Origin: Hyunsoonleella ulvae
GTDB taxonomy: Bacteria; Bacteroidota; Bacteroidia; Flavobacteriales; Flavobacteriaceae
NCBI RefSeq assembly: GCF_016827605.1
Contig: NZ_JAEPJQ010000002.1
Location: forward strand, 744,001-808,000
Direction of reading: 5' to 3'
DNA length: 64,000 bases
Shown: positions 33,208-42,819 of the stretch, one piece after another
Position numbering within the stretch: the stretch's first letter is position 1
How the letters are laid out: each line of letters begins with the position of its first letter
Notes under the pieces: generated by a model
Told to the model about the DNA's origin: nothing
Database searches by the model: none
Seen by the model: the letters and a program-made list of their open reading frames with translations, nothing else
Translations under genes and position numbers: made by a program

Positions 33208-34793
33208 AGCTTATATAAAAAAATACTCCCTTCTTTGTGTACTAAGTTTGCGGGTACATTTACATTTCGGGTAATATAATAATCTACATCAAATCTTTTT
33301 AAATAAGATACTACCTCATCTATTGAATTAAGGTTACTAATTGTTTGTTGTCGTTGTTGCCACTCAATAAATTGCTTCGGGTTACCTTCAATTAGCATTG
33401 AAGACGACTTTCCATCAAAAACTACTGATCGTCTTGTTGCCCCACGATAGATGTGGCTACCACACAAAACATCCGTTTCTTTAGTATTTTCTATTATGAA
33501 TTGAGACATTCTATCAATGTCTAACTCGTTATCAGTTTTTCCTGAAAGCAAAGATAAATTTTGTGGTAATATACTTTTTGAAATATCATCACTTATAAAA
33601 GGGATAAAAGATAGTATTTGGGAATTACTAAATACAAGTAAAACAACATACATGCTAAATATTAGTGAATAGCGGTTTTTTAAAAAAGAAAGCTTTGACA
33701 ATCCTATTTTTAATAAATACGCTAAAGCAAAAAAACCGGGTATTATAGCTACCTTTTGTATACGTATTAATTGAAACGACATTCTAAAATTGACGTTGAA
33801 TAAATTATTTATAAAACGCTCTATTGGAATACTTAATAATGGTAAAACAATTGCTATTGAGGCTAATACTAACAACAACTTTGATATTTTAGAATGTATC
33901 TGATTTTTTCTGCCTAAATATAAATAACCAATTAATGGTACTAAAAACAATAGAGTTCTAGGTGCTATCCATTTTTCTAAAAACTGCAAAGGATTATTAA
34001 AATAAGATGGAATTCTTAATCTGAAAAACTCATCAAAAACAGATGGGTCGTAGGTTAGCGTAGATGTCGTTCTTCCAAAATATGTCAAGATAAAAGGAAG
34101 CATTCCAATGAAAACACAACACAAAGCCATAATGAAAGTAGTAATGCTAAAACTATATTTCTCCTTAAAAAATCGACTATAAAGAAGTAATAAACTTAAA
34201 AATAACAGTATCCCTCCTAAGCCAGTAATTGGATGAAAATTAAAGATAAGACCAATTAAAAATGATGATAAAACGATATTTTTAAAATTCTGAGACAGAA
34301 TTATAAATGGTAATGGCAATAAAGAAATATATACTGTTCTTGGCATGATAGTCCATAAATCTGATATACCCCACATCTCCAGACCCGGAAGCCAAACTAC
34401 CCCTCTTACAACTATTGAAATAAAAAGAGACACCCAAAAACTGGATACAAACCTAAAAAGAACAAAAAACCATAATATACCAAATAACAAATGACACAAA
34501 AACCCTAAAACATTAATTGCTTGTACATAATTATACTCTGTAAACTTAGCAATAAACCGTAATGTTTGTATGTAAAAAGGTGTGTAGTATTTTACATTCT
34601 CAAGGGAATTTAAATATAAATCTTTTTGAAATAATTGTGGATTATCAAACTTTTGGGCAACGGGAATTATATTTTGAATATCTGATGATAACTCACTATA
34701 ATGAGCATCTTTATTATCAAAATAATAAGCAAAAGCAATAATGCTGTTTATTAAAAAAATCAGTATTAACTGTTTTTTTCTCATGCTCCCCAT
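33204..34793 (-). CDS. Multi-pass membrane protein, GT-C-like, unknown role
   Basis: 529 residues (start at 34793 or the ATG at 34784). About ten to twelve membrane helices follow an N-terminal stretch with the acidic YFDNKDAHYSELSSDIQN. A soluble C-terminal part contains CGSHIYRGATRRSVVFDGKS. The arrangement of an early extracytoplasmic acidic loop, many helices and a globular tail recalls GT-C glycosyltransferases and the DUF6798-type proteins of polysaccharide loci. No catalytic motif can be asserted. It could transfer a sugar from a lipid donor in the periplasm or modify the polymer. Confidence 0.6.
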   Translation of the reverse strand: MGSMRKKQLILIFLINSIIAFAYYFDNKDAHYSELSSDIQNIIPVAQKFDNPQLFQKDLYLNSLENVKYYTPFYIQTLRFIAKFTEYNYVQAINVLGFLCHLLFGILWFFVLFRFVSSFWVSLFISIVVRGVVWLPGLEMWGISDLWTIMPRTVYISLLPLPFIILSQNFKNIVLSSFLIGLIFNFHPITGLGGILLFLSLLLLYSRFFKEKYSFSITTFIMALCCVFIGMLPFILTYFGRTTSTLTYDPSVFDEFFRLRIPSYFNNPLQFLEKWIAPRTLLFLVPLIGYLYLGRKNQIHSKISKLLLVLASIAIVLPLLSIPIERFINNLFNVNFRMSFQLIRIQKVAIIPGFFALAYLLKIGLSKLSFLKNRYSLIFSMYVVLLVFSNSQILSFIPFISDDISKSILPQNLSLLSGKTDNELDIDRMSQFIIENTKETDVLCGSHIYRGATRRSVVFDGKSSSMLIEGNPKQFIEWQQRQQTISNLNSIDEVVSYLKRFDVDYYITRNVNVPANLVHKEGSIFLYKL

Positions 34794-34794
34794 A

Positions 34795-35733
34795 TTACTT
34801 AGATTTTGGAGCTTTCAAAATATCATAATGTATTGCTTGAAGTAACATTTGAAATCCTAATATTATTGTTAGCGTTACTAGCATAATGGTTCCTGTAGGT
34901 GCAAAAATAGATTGATGATTATAAAACCACCACACATAAATACCATATATAACACCAAATAAAAATAAAGGCAACCCAAGTAGTATGTATATTGAAGATA
35001 TATTAAAATCGTAGATATAATAAGTTTTTAAAATACGCTTGATAAACGTTTTAAATAGCTTAGGTAGAAAAACAGATGGCATTTTCCATAAAGCCATATT
35101 AGATTTTTCATTGCCATAAATAGCAGGCATAGACACATCTTTTATTTCAGCATTTTGGAAATATAACTCAGCTATCAAAGAAGTCTCAAAATAATATCTA
35201 TTACTAATATTTTCAAAATTTAATAATTTTAACATATCTGTTCTAATAGCAAAGAAACCGTTTGTAGGATCAAAATTATTCCAATAACCAGTAGCAGCTT
35301 TTGTTAAAAATGAAAGTATAAGGTTGCCAAGTTTTCTAAAAAACGGCATCTGTTTTAAAGCTTTAAAGTCCCTAAACCTGTTTCCTTTAGCATAATAAGT
35401 TTTATTAGTAGTTAAGGAGGTAATTAAAGCCGGTATATAAGATGCATCCATTTGATCATCCGCATCAAGTTTTACCACAATATCAACTTCATTTTGTATT
35501 GCATATTGAAACCCTACTTTTGTTGCTCCCCCTACCCCTAAATTAGTATGAGTTTTCAAAACCTTAACCTTATCATACTTTTTTAGTTCTACTTTCGGTA
35601 ATTCCTCAGGACTACAATCGTCTACTATATATACCTCATCTACTACATCAGGTAATTTACTAACAACATCAATTATATGCTTTGATGCTTTATAATATGG
35701 TATTACAACTGCTATTTTATTTCGTTTTTGCAT
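34795..35733 (-). CDS. Glycosyltransferase family 2 with C-terminal membrane helices
   Basis: 312 residues from the ATG at 35733, which puts the GT-A start in the normal place (KIAVVIPYYKASKHI). Motifs are IVDDCSPEE, DIVVKLDADDQMD (DXD) and the acceptor-side NFDPTNGFFAIRTDML. Two C-terminal helices (IYILLGLPLFLFGVIYG and ATGTIMLVTLTIILGFQM) resemble those of polyprenyl-phosphate sugar synthases such as DPM1/GtrB types. It may therefore make a lipid-linked sugar used by the adjacent GT-C-like protein; that link is inference. It overlaps the polymerase-like gene by 17 bases. Confidence 0.85.
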   Translation of the reverse strand: MQKRNKIAVVIPYYKASKHIIDVVSKLPDVVDEVYIVDDCSPEELPKVELKKYDKVKVLKTHTNLGVGGATKVGFQYAIQNEVDIVVKLDADDQMDASYIPALITSLTTNKTYYAKGNRFRDFKALKQMPFFRKLGNLILSFLTKAATGYWNNFDPTNGFFAIRTDMLKLLNFENISNRYYFETSLIAELYFQNAEIKDVSMPAIYGNEKSNMALWKMPSVFLPKLFKTFIKRILKTYYIYDFNISSIYILLGLPLFLFGVIYGIYVWWFYNHQSIFAPTGTIMLVTLTIILGFQMLLQAIHYDILKAPKSK

Positions 35734-37051
35734 TTTTTGAAAAATAGTAACGTGGAGCAATTAATAGAATTACAATTAATAAAAAATATCCAATAATACT
35801 GAACAATGACCTATAAATATAAAGATGCTCTCCAAAAAACAAAGTAACAATCATGGCTACTGTTAACCCTTGCAAGGTAATCTTTAAAGAACTAACCTTA
35901 CCAAATTTTAAAAACAAATAATTTGCTAACCATCTAAAATAAAAAAACAACCCTACAAGTCCAACTTCGTTTATTAAACTTAAATATATATTATGTGCTG
36001 AAAAGTGAATAAGTAGTCTATTGTTTAAACCTATACCTATAGGAATAATGAGTGGGTTTTCTAAGAGGTACTCTAGATATCGTAAAGACAATTGTTTTCT
36101 TCCTGAGCCTAAATCTTCATATAATTGATCTACATCTAAACTCTCACCACTAAGAAGCAAAGGATCTGAAACCTTATCAATTACCCTGTTTTCAATTGTA
36201 GAAGTTATTGCTTCAATAAATTCTAGATTTAAAAAAAATGCAATTATAACGCCCAAAGAAATTACAATGGAAAGCCCAAAAAACTTTTTTGTTTTGGATA
36301 CAAACAAAACACATAAAAATACTATCAATCCTAGATATGTAGTTCTTGATCCTGATACACCAATAGTAGCAAGGGTAACAAAAATAGTGGTTATTACTAG
36401 AAGCCTATTCGTTTTTAGTTGTTTTTGAAGTAATAGTCCAGATGCCAATACGAAAGAAAAAAACATATTCATTCCTAAGTTTATTTTATTTGGACCTAAC
36501 GTACCCGAAAGAAACCCTCCGTAGGCTTTTGCATAAACTTCATTCCATAAAAAAGGGACTATCCTTGCATGTTGTAAAAAGACCAAAACTCCTTCAAGTA
36601 ACGCAAGTAAAAGCACGTAATTAACTACGTATTTGTAATTAGATCTTTTTCGTAAATACATTGCAAGTAATATTGACGTGTAAAAAAACACCAATAAATG
36701 ATAATAATAAAGACAAGATTGTACAAACCAAAGCGGTCTTCCTTTAAAAAAACTAAAAATCGCATTAAAAATAAGTGTAAATCCTCCCCACAGAATAAAT
36801 ATCTTTAAGTACTTGAAATAACTTTTAGAATTAATATATAAATTAAATAAAGATGTATTGGTTATAACTAAATACAAAATAAACAACCCTGTAATATCAT
36901 AAAGCCTTAGTTCATTATTACCTATGGCACTATATTTTAAAACAGGTAAATTATAGAAATATGAAAGAATCATTAAAGCCAATGCAGCCTTTACATAAAA
37001 CGACTTAAATAGAATCTCAGTTCTCTTATTTATGTATTCAGTTTTAGTCAT
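35717..37051 (-). CDS. O-antigen polymerase/ligase-like membrane protein
   Basis: 444 residues with about eleven membrane helices. A large periplasmic loop between late helices (residues ~270-330) is followed by PLIIPIGIGLNNRLLIHFSA and HNIYLSLINEVGLVGL, the Wzy_C/O-antigen ligase pattern with a conserved His-Asn. SGTLGPNKINLGMNMF and GSRTTYLGLIVFL also fit. It would polymerise repeat units or ligate the glycan in the periplasm. Wzy and WaaL types cannot be separated by eye. Confidence 0.8.
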   Translation of the reverse strand: MTKTEYINKRTEILFKSFYVKAALALMILSYFYNLPVLKYSAIGNNELRLYDITGLFILYLVITNTSLFNLYINSKSYFKYLKIFILWGGFTLIFNAIFSFFKGRPLWFVQSCLYYYHLLVFFYTSILLAMYLRKRSNYKYVVNYVLLLALLEGVLVFLQHARIVPFLWNEVYAKAYGGFLSGTLGPNKINLGMNMFFSFVLASGLLLQKQLKTNRLLVITTIFVTLATIGVSGSRTTYLGLIVFLCVLFVSKTKKFFGLSIVISLGVIIAFFLNLEFIEAITSTIENRVIDKVSDPLLLSGESLDVDQLYEDLGSGRKQLSLRYLEYLLENPLIIPIGIGLNNRLLIHFSAHNIYLSLINEVGLVGLFFYFRWLANYLFLKFGKVSSLKITLQGLTVAMIVTLFFGEHLYIYRSLFSIIGYFLLIVILLIAPRYYFSKNAKTK

Positions 37052-38129
37052 TTAACATTTGCTTCTTGTATATCCCTACTATATGTTTGATTGCAACGTT
37101 TACAGAAAATTGAGACTCTACTCTTTTATTTAAATTTTGCCCAGCTTTCTTGGCTTCTTCTGGCTTATTTATATAAAACTCAATAGCTTTATTTAGAGCC
37201 AAAATATTGCTTGGAGGCACCAACTTTCCTATGGTACTATCTGTTATAACCAGACCACAATCTCCAACATCAGTAATAATGGTTGGCATTTTTTTTATAC
37301 CATATTCTAATAGGGCCAAAGGTAAACCTTCTGAATTTGAAGATAGAACTCCAATATCACATTGCTCTAATAAACCAAAAGTATTATTACAACTACCATA
37401 AATAAAAACACTTTTTTCTATTTTTTTTTCTGATATAAAATTTGATAGTGATTTAGAATATTCATCTTTATAATCTTTACCTATTAGGTGTAAGCTCCAA
37501 TCTGGATATTCTTTAAGTATTATACTAAATGCTTTTAAAAGAGTTAAGTGGTCTTTTTGCGCTCTAAGATTAGCCAAACAAACAATGCGTTTACCATTAA
37601 CTCCCTTTAAATTAATTGTTTCTAAATTTGAAGCTTGCTGTAGAGGAAAGTTTGGAAGGTAAGTAATAGATTTAGTATTTAGCTTATTTTCCGCCCATGC
37701 TTTAAGTTTTGAATTTACACTAAAAATATGATTAAAGAATAAAGAGCAGAAATATAATAACAGCTTAGGTCGTTTATTTAAATACTCACTTTTACCGTAA
37801 TGGTCATGCCAAATTAATTTTAATTTAGGGTTAAAAACTTTTACAAGTGTTGCAAGAAAAAAAGAGGTAGAGTGAGCATGAATTATATCTATTTTATTTT
37901 TTTTTATATACCAACTCAATTTACTAATAGCTTTTAAATCTAGAGCACTACTTTTATTTAAAAAGAGATAGTTAACACTATCATTAATATTAGATTTTAG
38001 TAAACCCTCATCCCTTGTCGTACATAAAAAAGAAGCTTCAACCTTTGATGATAATGCATTTGCAATATTAATTGCCATGCGTTCTGAGCCACCAGTTCTT
38101 AGGGAGTCTATTAGTTGCAATACCCTCAT
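37044..38129 (-). CDS. Glycosyltransferase family 4
   Basis: 361 residues. The start VLQLIDSLRTGGSERMAINI is the classic GT4 glycine-rich acceptor-domain motif. IIHAHSTSFFLATLVKVF follows, and the donor half has VCLANLRAQKDHLTLLKAF and SSNSEGLPLALLEYG, with the expected acidic (ExxxxxxxE-like) region. It is cytoplasmic and probably retaining, with unknown linkage. It overlaps both neighbours by a few bases, so the unit is tightly coupled. Confidence 0.9.
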   Translation of the reverse strand: MRVLQLIDSLRTGGSERMAINIANALSSKVEASFLCTTRDEGLLKSNINDSVNYLFLNKSSALDLKAISKLSWYIKKNKIDIIHAHSTSFFLATLVKVFNPKLKLIWHDHYGKSEYLNKRPKLLLYFCSLFFNHIFSVNSKLKAWAENKLNTKSITYLPNFPLQQASNLETINLKGVNGKRIVCLANLRAQKDHLTLLKAFSIILKEYPDWSLHLIGKDYKDEYSKSLSNFISEKKIEKSVFIYGSCNNTFGLLEQCDIGVLSSNSEGLPLALLEYGIKKMPTIITDVGDCGLVITDSTIGKLVPPSNILALNKAIEFYINKPEEAKKAGQNLNKRVESQFSVNVAIKHIVGIYKKQMLND

Positions 38130-39244
38130 CTATTCATTAATTTACGAATCTCATCTTCAAAATAATCTAATGTATATTCTTGAGACCATTCTAGTGCTTT
38201 TGCTGATTTTTGATTTAATTCTTTTTCATCTTTCAATAGAGTATCCAAAACACTAACTGCATCATTAATATTGGGACTAATTAAAACACCTCTTTCTCCA
38301 TAATTAAGCATATAAGGTAGACATGAAACTGCTGTTACAATTGGTATCACTCCAAAAAACATTGCCTCTGCTACAGCCTTTGGCCACCCCTCAGATTTTG
38401 AAGGCAAAACCAAAAAATGCGCTTTTTTAAGTACCAATTTTATTTCTTCACTTTTTGTATTACCATGTAAAGAAACGAAATTGTGTAGTTTATACTTCTC
38501 AATGTAACTTTTTATTTTATCCTTTAAAATACCATCTCCATAATAATCTAAATTAGCTTTATAGCCAATATCTCTTAAGTGTTTAATTATTTCTAAAGCC
38601 ATTAATGGACGCTTACCTGGTGCCAAAGTACCGATGAACACAAAATTTAATATATCCATATAATTTTTCTTTCCATAAAGTCTCCTTTCATTTGTCCTAT
38701 AGCTCGCAGTAAAGAAAGATTTTATATTTTGTGTTTGATTTGGCCAATGACCATACACTAAAACATCTATATTTTTAGTTAAAAATGAATTAGACAAAAT
38801 GGCTTTTTGAATTCTGTAGCTAAAAGGTTGCTTACTATCTGGATCCCAATTACCAGCATATTTTGCTATTTTTATTTTTTTTGGAAAGAACAATTGTACT
38901 ATACACCCCAATAACCCTATATTACCTGGACAACGCAAATGTATATGATCTGCTTTCCTACACGACTTACTTATTTTAAATAAAATGTATGGAGCTAATA
39001 ATAATGCCTTAAGTATATTGATAAATGACTTTAAGTTTATCTCTGGTATTGCTGTAAACCTAATTTTATTATGTTTATAACTATCTTCCACTTTAGAAAG
39101 CGGAATTTTAATTGTTGGTGCTACTATTTCAACTTCTCCTGCATATTTTAACCAAATATTCATCTCTCTAATATAAGGTTGGTAGGCATAGATCTTACCT
39201 TTTCTTATACTATGTGGAGTATGAGTAATAATTAAAAAACGCAT
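38126..39244 (-). CDS. Glycosyltransferase family 4
   Basis: 372 residues. The acceptor half begins FLIITHTPHSIRKGKIYA and includes ADHIHLRCPGNIGLLG. The donor half has FVFIGTLAPGKRPLMALEII and VLPSKSEGWPKAVAEAMFFG, with the SEGWPKAVAEAM variant often seen in Flavobacteria capsule clusters. No membrane anchor is present. It overlaps the next gene by four bases. Donor sugar unknown. Confidence 0.88.
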   Translation of the reverse strand: MRFLIITHTPHSIRKGKIYAYQPYIREMNIWLKYAGEVEIVAPTIKIPLSKVEDSYKHNKIRFTAIPEINLKSFINILKALLLAPYILFKISKSCRKADHIHLRCPGNIGLLGCIVQLFFPKKIKIAKYAGNWDPDSKQPFSYRIQKAILSNSFLTKNIDVLVYGHWPNQTQNIKSFFTASYRTNERRLYGKKNYMDILNFVFIGTLAPGKRPLMALEIIKHLRDIGYKANLDYYGDGILKDKIKSYIEKYKLHNFVSLHGNTKSEEIKLVLKKAHFLVLPSKSEGWPKAVAEAMFFGVIPIVTAVSCLPYMLNYGERGVLISPNINDAVSVLDTLLKDEKELNQKSAKALEWSQEYTLDYFEDEIRKLMNR

Positions 39245-39248
39245 TATT

Positions 39249-40241
39249 CTACTTTGGCTTTTTTATAAATAATGAAAAATAACCTACAATTCTTCCGTAA
39301 CTTTCAGTTAGAGCCTCCATCTTTTTTTTTGAATTAAAAATATTTAAAACTCTTATACTTATTAATAGAAGTGCACAAAAATGCCATTTTAGTTTCGCCC
39401 TAAAAGTTGGTACGGGATACTTTATACGCCATACATACCAGCCGTTACGTATTACCATTTTACCATATTTGTATTTATTTGGCCTTCCTTCTTTATTATG
39501 ATAGTGGTATAACTTTGCATTGGTATTTATGTATAATTTTCCTTTTTTAGCTAACCTAATACTAAAATCTGCATCCTCATAAAGTCCATAACCTTTAAAG
39601 TAAGTAGAAAAGCTTAACTCATCAAACACCATTTTTTTGTAAGATGCTACCCCTCCCATTAGCTGTTCTACTTCATAAATTTTACCTGAAGGTGGCAAAA
39701 AACTTATAGATCTTCCATGAGCAAATGTTGGTAAGAAACCAGGGTTAGTGTCAGGTAATAATCCAAAAATTTTTCTTAATCTAAAACGCATAGGTTCATC
39801 TCTTTCCCAGCCATCGTAATAAAATGATGATTTCCTAGTATTGCCCTCTGCTTTATTCCATTTTACCTCATTAATTATGTAACCTCCAACAGCTAAAACT
39901 TCTGGTTTTTCATTATAAGTAGAAATCAAATTCTTAAAATAATTTTCTTCTAACACAATATCGTCATCGAGAAAACAAATAATATCTACACTTTTATTTA
40001 CTAATCGAACACCATAGTTTCGCTGTTTTGTTAGCCCTTTATTATCTTCATTTACTTTGTAGTATTTAGTATTTGAAAATTTATTATTATTTAAAACAGA
40101 TTGGGTTTCATCATCATCAGATGCATCAATAATTAAAATTTCATTTGGGTATAACGTTTGCTTTTTAACCGATTGCATTAAATTAAACAAAGGCTTTGGT
40201 CTTAAATAAGTACATACAACAAGTGCAAATGATTTATTCAT
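39249..40241 (-). CDS. Glycosyltransferase family 2
   Basis: 330 residues. GT-A motifs: FALVVCTYLRPKPLFNLMQS, then ILIIDASDDDET, then VDIICFLDDDIVLEENYF (DXD-type), then SFSTYFKGYGLYEDADFSIR (ED motif). The layout resembles rhamnosyl- or galactofuranosyl-type transferases, but specificity is not readable. It is cytoplasmic with a basic C-terminal part that may touch the membrane. It overlaps the exostosin-like gene by eight bases. Confidence 0.88.
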   Translation of the reverse strand: MNKSFALVVCTYLRPKPLFNLMQSVKKQTLYPNEILIIDASDDDETQSVLNNNKFSNTKYYKVNEDNKGLTKQRNYGVRLVNKSVDIICFLDDDIVLEENYFKNLISTYNEKPEVLAVGGYIINEVKWNKAEGNTRKSSFYYDGWERDEPMRFRLRKIFGLLPDTNPGFLPTFAHGRSISFLPPSGKIYEVEQLMGGVASYKKMVFDELSFSTYFKGYGLYEDADFSIRLAKKGKLYINTNAKLYHYHNKEGRPNKYKYGKMVIRNGWYVWRIKYPVPTFRAKLKWHFCALLLISIRVLNIFNSKKKMEALTESYGRIVGYFSLFIKKPK

Positions 40242-41256
40242 CCTTAATAAAAATATTGTGAATATTGATGAAATAAGATTTACGAGTTAAATACCTGTCC
40301 CAAAGTAACCTATTAGATTTCTGAATAGTTTCTATCTCTGTTTTTGATTTTGAATTGTGGAACTCTAATATTTCTGTTGCTAGCTTATTAGGTTTATTGA
40401 CAATAACACAATGGTTGTTCCAATCAATTTTATCCGAAAATGGCAACCTACAATCTGTATTCAATAAAACAGGTATTCTTCCCATAGCAAGAGTTTCATA
40501 AAACCGTACTGAAAAATTACCTATTCCCCTTAAACAAAATGTATATATGTTATGGTATACATTATCATAAAATTCATTTGTAGTTATAACTTTATCTTTT
40601 TTGGTCTCTACTCCAGCCCTATACTTATTTCTAAAAATAAAATTTGTTGTAATACCAGAATTAAACTGCAGTTTTCTTAAAAAACTAGCACGCTTAATAC
40701 TTGACGGATAAAAAGGCTGAAAATCAGTTTTAGATCTACCAATACCTCTTTTAAACCTATATTTTGTATAACTTAACAGCTCTTTTAAATACTTGACCAC
40801 ACCTCCTTTAGCATGACCAACAAAGCCTACAGATGGTTGGTTTTCTTTCTGTAATGAAGAAAAGGAATGAGAGGTATAAATAGTATATGGATCGTTAATA
40901 AATACTGGCATTATATAATTTGACGAATTCATTTTACTATGAAAACCACCTAACCTAAATGTAAAACTATTCTTGATATAATTTGTAAATCCGTAATCGC
41001 CTGAAGAGTATATCCAAATAGGCTTATTATTTTCCTGAGCTATTTGTTGAAGTTTAGAAAAGTTTGATTTGAAGCTCAAAAATTTTGAGTAGTCTATAGG
41101 AAAAACTACGACATCAGATTCTATTACATCTGAAGACAGCATATAATATTGAAGTAACGTTTTGCTCTCAACAAAATACAAATCAAATAGTAAGGGAAAA
41201 ACCTGTTTTCTATATTGTTCTGTTAAGAATGTTGTATCAGTAAAAAGTTTAAGCAT
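40234..41256 (-). CDS. Exostosin-like glycosyltransferase (GT47-type)
   Basis: 340 residues. The central YTFCLRGIGNFSVRFYETLA followed by MGRIPVLLNTDCRLPF is the exostosin-family donor-site signature. DVVVFPIDYSKFL near the N-terminus and PSVGFVGHAKGG also fit. Bacterial members occur in capsule and O-antigen clusters and transfer uronic acid, galactose or other sugars; the donor here is unknown. No signal peptide, so it acts in the cytoplasm. Confidence 0.8.
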   Translation of the reverse strand: MLKLFTDTTFLTEQYRKQVFPLLFDLYFVESKTLLQYYMLSSDVIESDVVVFPIDYSKFLSFKSNFSKLQQIAQENNKPIWIYSSGDYGFTNYIKNSFTFRLGGFHSKMNSSNYIMPVFINDPYTIYTSHSFSSLQKENQPSVGFVGHAKGGVVKYLKELLSYTKYRFKRGIGRSKTDFQPFYPSSIKRASFLRKLQFNSGITTNFIFRNKYRAGVETKKDKVITTNEFYDNVYHNIYTFCLRGIGNFSVRFYETLAMGRIPVLLNTDCRLPFSDKIDWNNHCVIVNKPNKLATEILEFHNSKSKTEIETIQKSNRLLWDRYLTRKSYFINIHNIFIKDE

Positions 41257-41262
41257 TAAATA

Positions 41263-42810
41263 TTACTTTATGATATTATACCAATATAGACTATTCATCC
41301 ATTGTTCTTTAAATACTTTATGGTATTTAAATGGGTTTTTAATATTTTTTACTTTATAATATTTTAAAAACAGCAACAATTTATACCCTTTTAATTGCTT
41401 AGTTGTAAAATAGCGTTGTTTTAACAACATAATGGTAGGAGAAGGCTTGGGTTGTTTTTCATCATCTTCCCATAGCTGTTTCACTTTAATACGATACCCT
41501 CCTATTGGAGCCTTTAAATGCGTAATTCTAATGTTTGAAAAAAATACAACATCTTCTCCCAAATGTCTTAATTGCATTCCAAAATCTGTATCTTCTCCAT
41601 AATTAAACTCAAATCTCTTATCAAAACTTACTTGCTTTAACAAATCTGATTTAACTATGCTATTACCCGCTCCAAAAATTGTAGTTTGTGCTGTTTGGTT
41701 ATATGTTTGTTTCTCGTTAGGTTGTAAATATACTGTAGTACCAACTTTAGTGCCCAACCTTTCAACCTCAGTAAGTAAATTAAACAATAAAGTTTCACTA
41801 AACCTGTTATCATCATCTCCCAAAAATACCCAAGAACTTTTGACTTTAGAAAGAGCTATGTTCCTGGCATTACAAACACCTATTTGATGGGTAAAAATAT
41901 GTTTTATCTCAAAAGGCCATTTTTCTGTTGTTATATAATCTAAAGAAGGTTTTGAGTTGGCAAGTGGGTTTTGCTCTACTATAATAACTCTTTTGGGCAA
42001 TAAAGTTTGTTTAGAAAAATCTTTTAAAACATCGTATAAATAATCTTCTCTGCCAATAGTTGGTATTATCACATCAATACTCTTATCATGTACTAATTCT
42101 CTGGTTGACTTAATATATACCTGCTCTAAATTGAAATCATTACTTCTTTTTTTGTACCAAATTGATTTGAAAACTGATCGTAGAATTACTACTTTTCGTT
42201 TTTCAAACAGAATAAAGCACAAAGCTAAAAACCATACCCAAACCCATTTGTAGTGTTGTTTTACAAATTTAAATAACACACGATAATCCCCATTTTCAAT
42301 TGCAACTTCTGATAAGTTGTTTTTTTTCAACAATGTAGGTTCAGAATAGCAAAATAACCCTTTAACCATTGCTCTTTTTCCTAAGGAATTTAAAAAGTAA
42401 TTAAATGTATCATCTTTAAATAAATTTCTTCCTAAGGAATTTAAAACTGATGTATTCACTCCTCCTACACAACTACTCATTAACCATGTTGGAAAAGTTA
42501 CTGTCTTATTAATATTGAGATAATATGATCTATCTATATACCCAATCTGTTTTGGCAAATAGTTCTCTTCGTGAGGATGGAATGATGCCAGTATTCTTTT
42601 ATGGTGGAAAACAGATGGTAACACTTCCAGGTTTAAAAAGGGTTCATACGTTTTTTGGCACCATAATAGTAAGGTATCTGGCAATATTTTAGCCAATTCT
42701 AAAACTGTTTCTGTTATTGGCTTTCTTAAAATTAATTTATCTACAATTGATTGACCTGATTTATTAATCAACTTAAGTACTTTGTCATTATCATGAATAA
42801 TTAAAACCAT
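41263..42810 (-). CDS. Two-part protein: degenerate N-terminal domain plus GT2 glycosyltransferase
   Basis: 515 residues. The C-terminal half (~255-515) is a full GT2: IDVIIPTIGREDYLYDVLKD, IIVEQNP, ARNIALSKVKSSWVFLGDDD (DDD motif) and FNYGEDTDFGMQLRHLG. The N-terminal ~235 residues lack a GT2 nucleotide site but keep late GT-A-like elements (MSSCVGGVNTSVLNSLG, KDDTFNYFLNSLGKRAM), suggesting a decayed second GT2 unit or acceptor-recognition domain. Such fusions could add sequential sugars if both halves were active, but the first half probably is not. Linkage unknown. Confidence 0.78.
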   Translation of the reverse strand: MVLIIHDNDKVLKLINKSGQSIVDKLILRKPITETVLELAKILPDTLLLWCQKTYEPFLNLEVLPSVFHHKRILASFHPHEENYLPKQIGYIDRSYYLNINKTVTFPTWLMSSCVGGVNTSVLNSLGRNLFKDDTFNYFLNSLGKRAMVKGLFCYSEPTLLKKNNLSEVAIENGDYRVLFKFVKQHYKWVWVWFLALCFILFEKRKVVILRSVFKSIWYKKRSNDFNLEQVYIKSTRELVHDKSIDVIIPTIGREDYLYDVLKDFSKQTLLPKRVIIVEQNPLANSKPSLDYITTEKWPFEIKHIFTHQIGVCNARNIALSKVKSSWVFLGDDDNRFSETLLFNLLTEVERLGTKVGTTVYLQPNEKQTYNQTAQTTIFGAGNSIVKSDLLKQVSFDKRFEFNYGEDTDFGMQLRHLGEDVVFFSNIRITHLKAPIGGYRIKVKQLWEDDEKQPKPSPTIMLLKQRYFTTKQLKGYKLLLFLKYYKVKNIKNPFKYHKVFKEQWMNSLYWYNIIK

Positions 42811-42819
42811 TTATAAATA

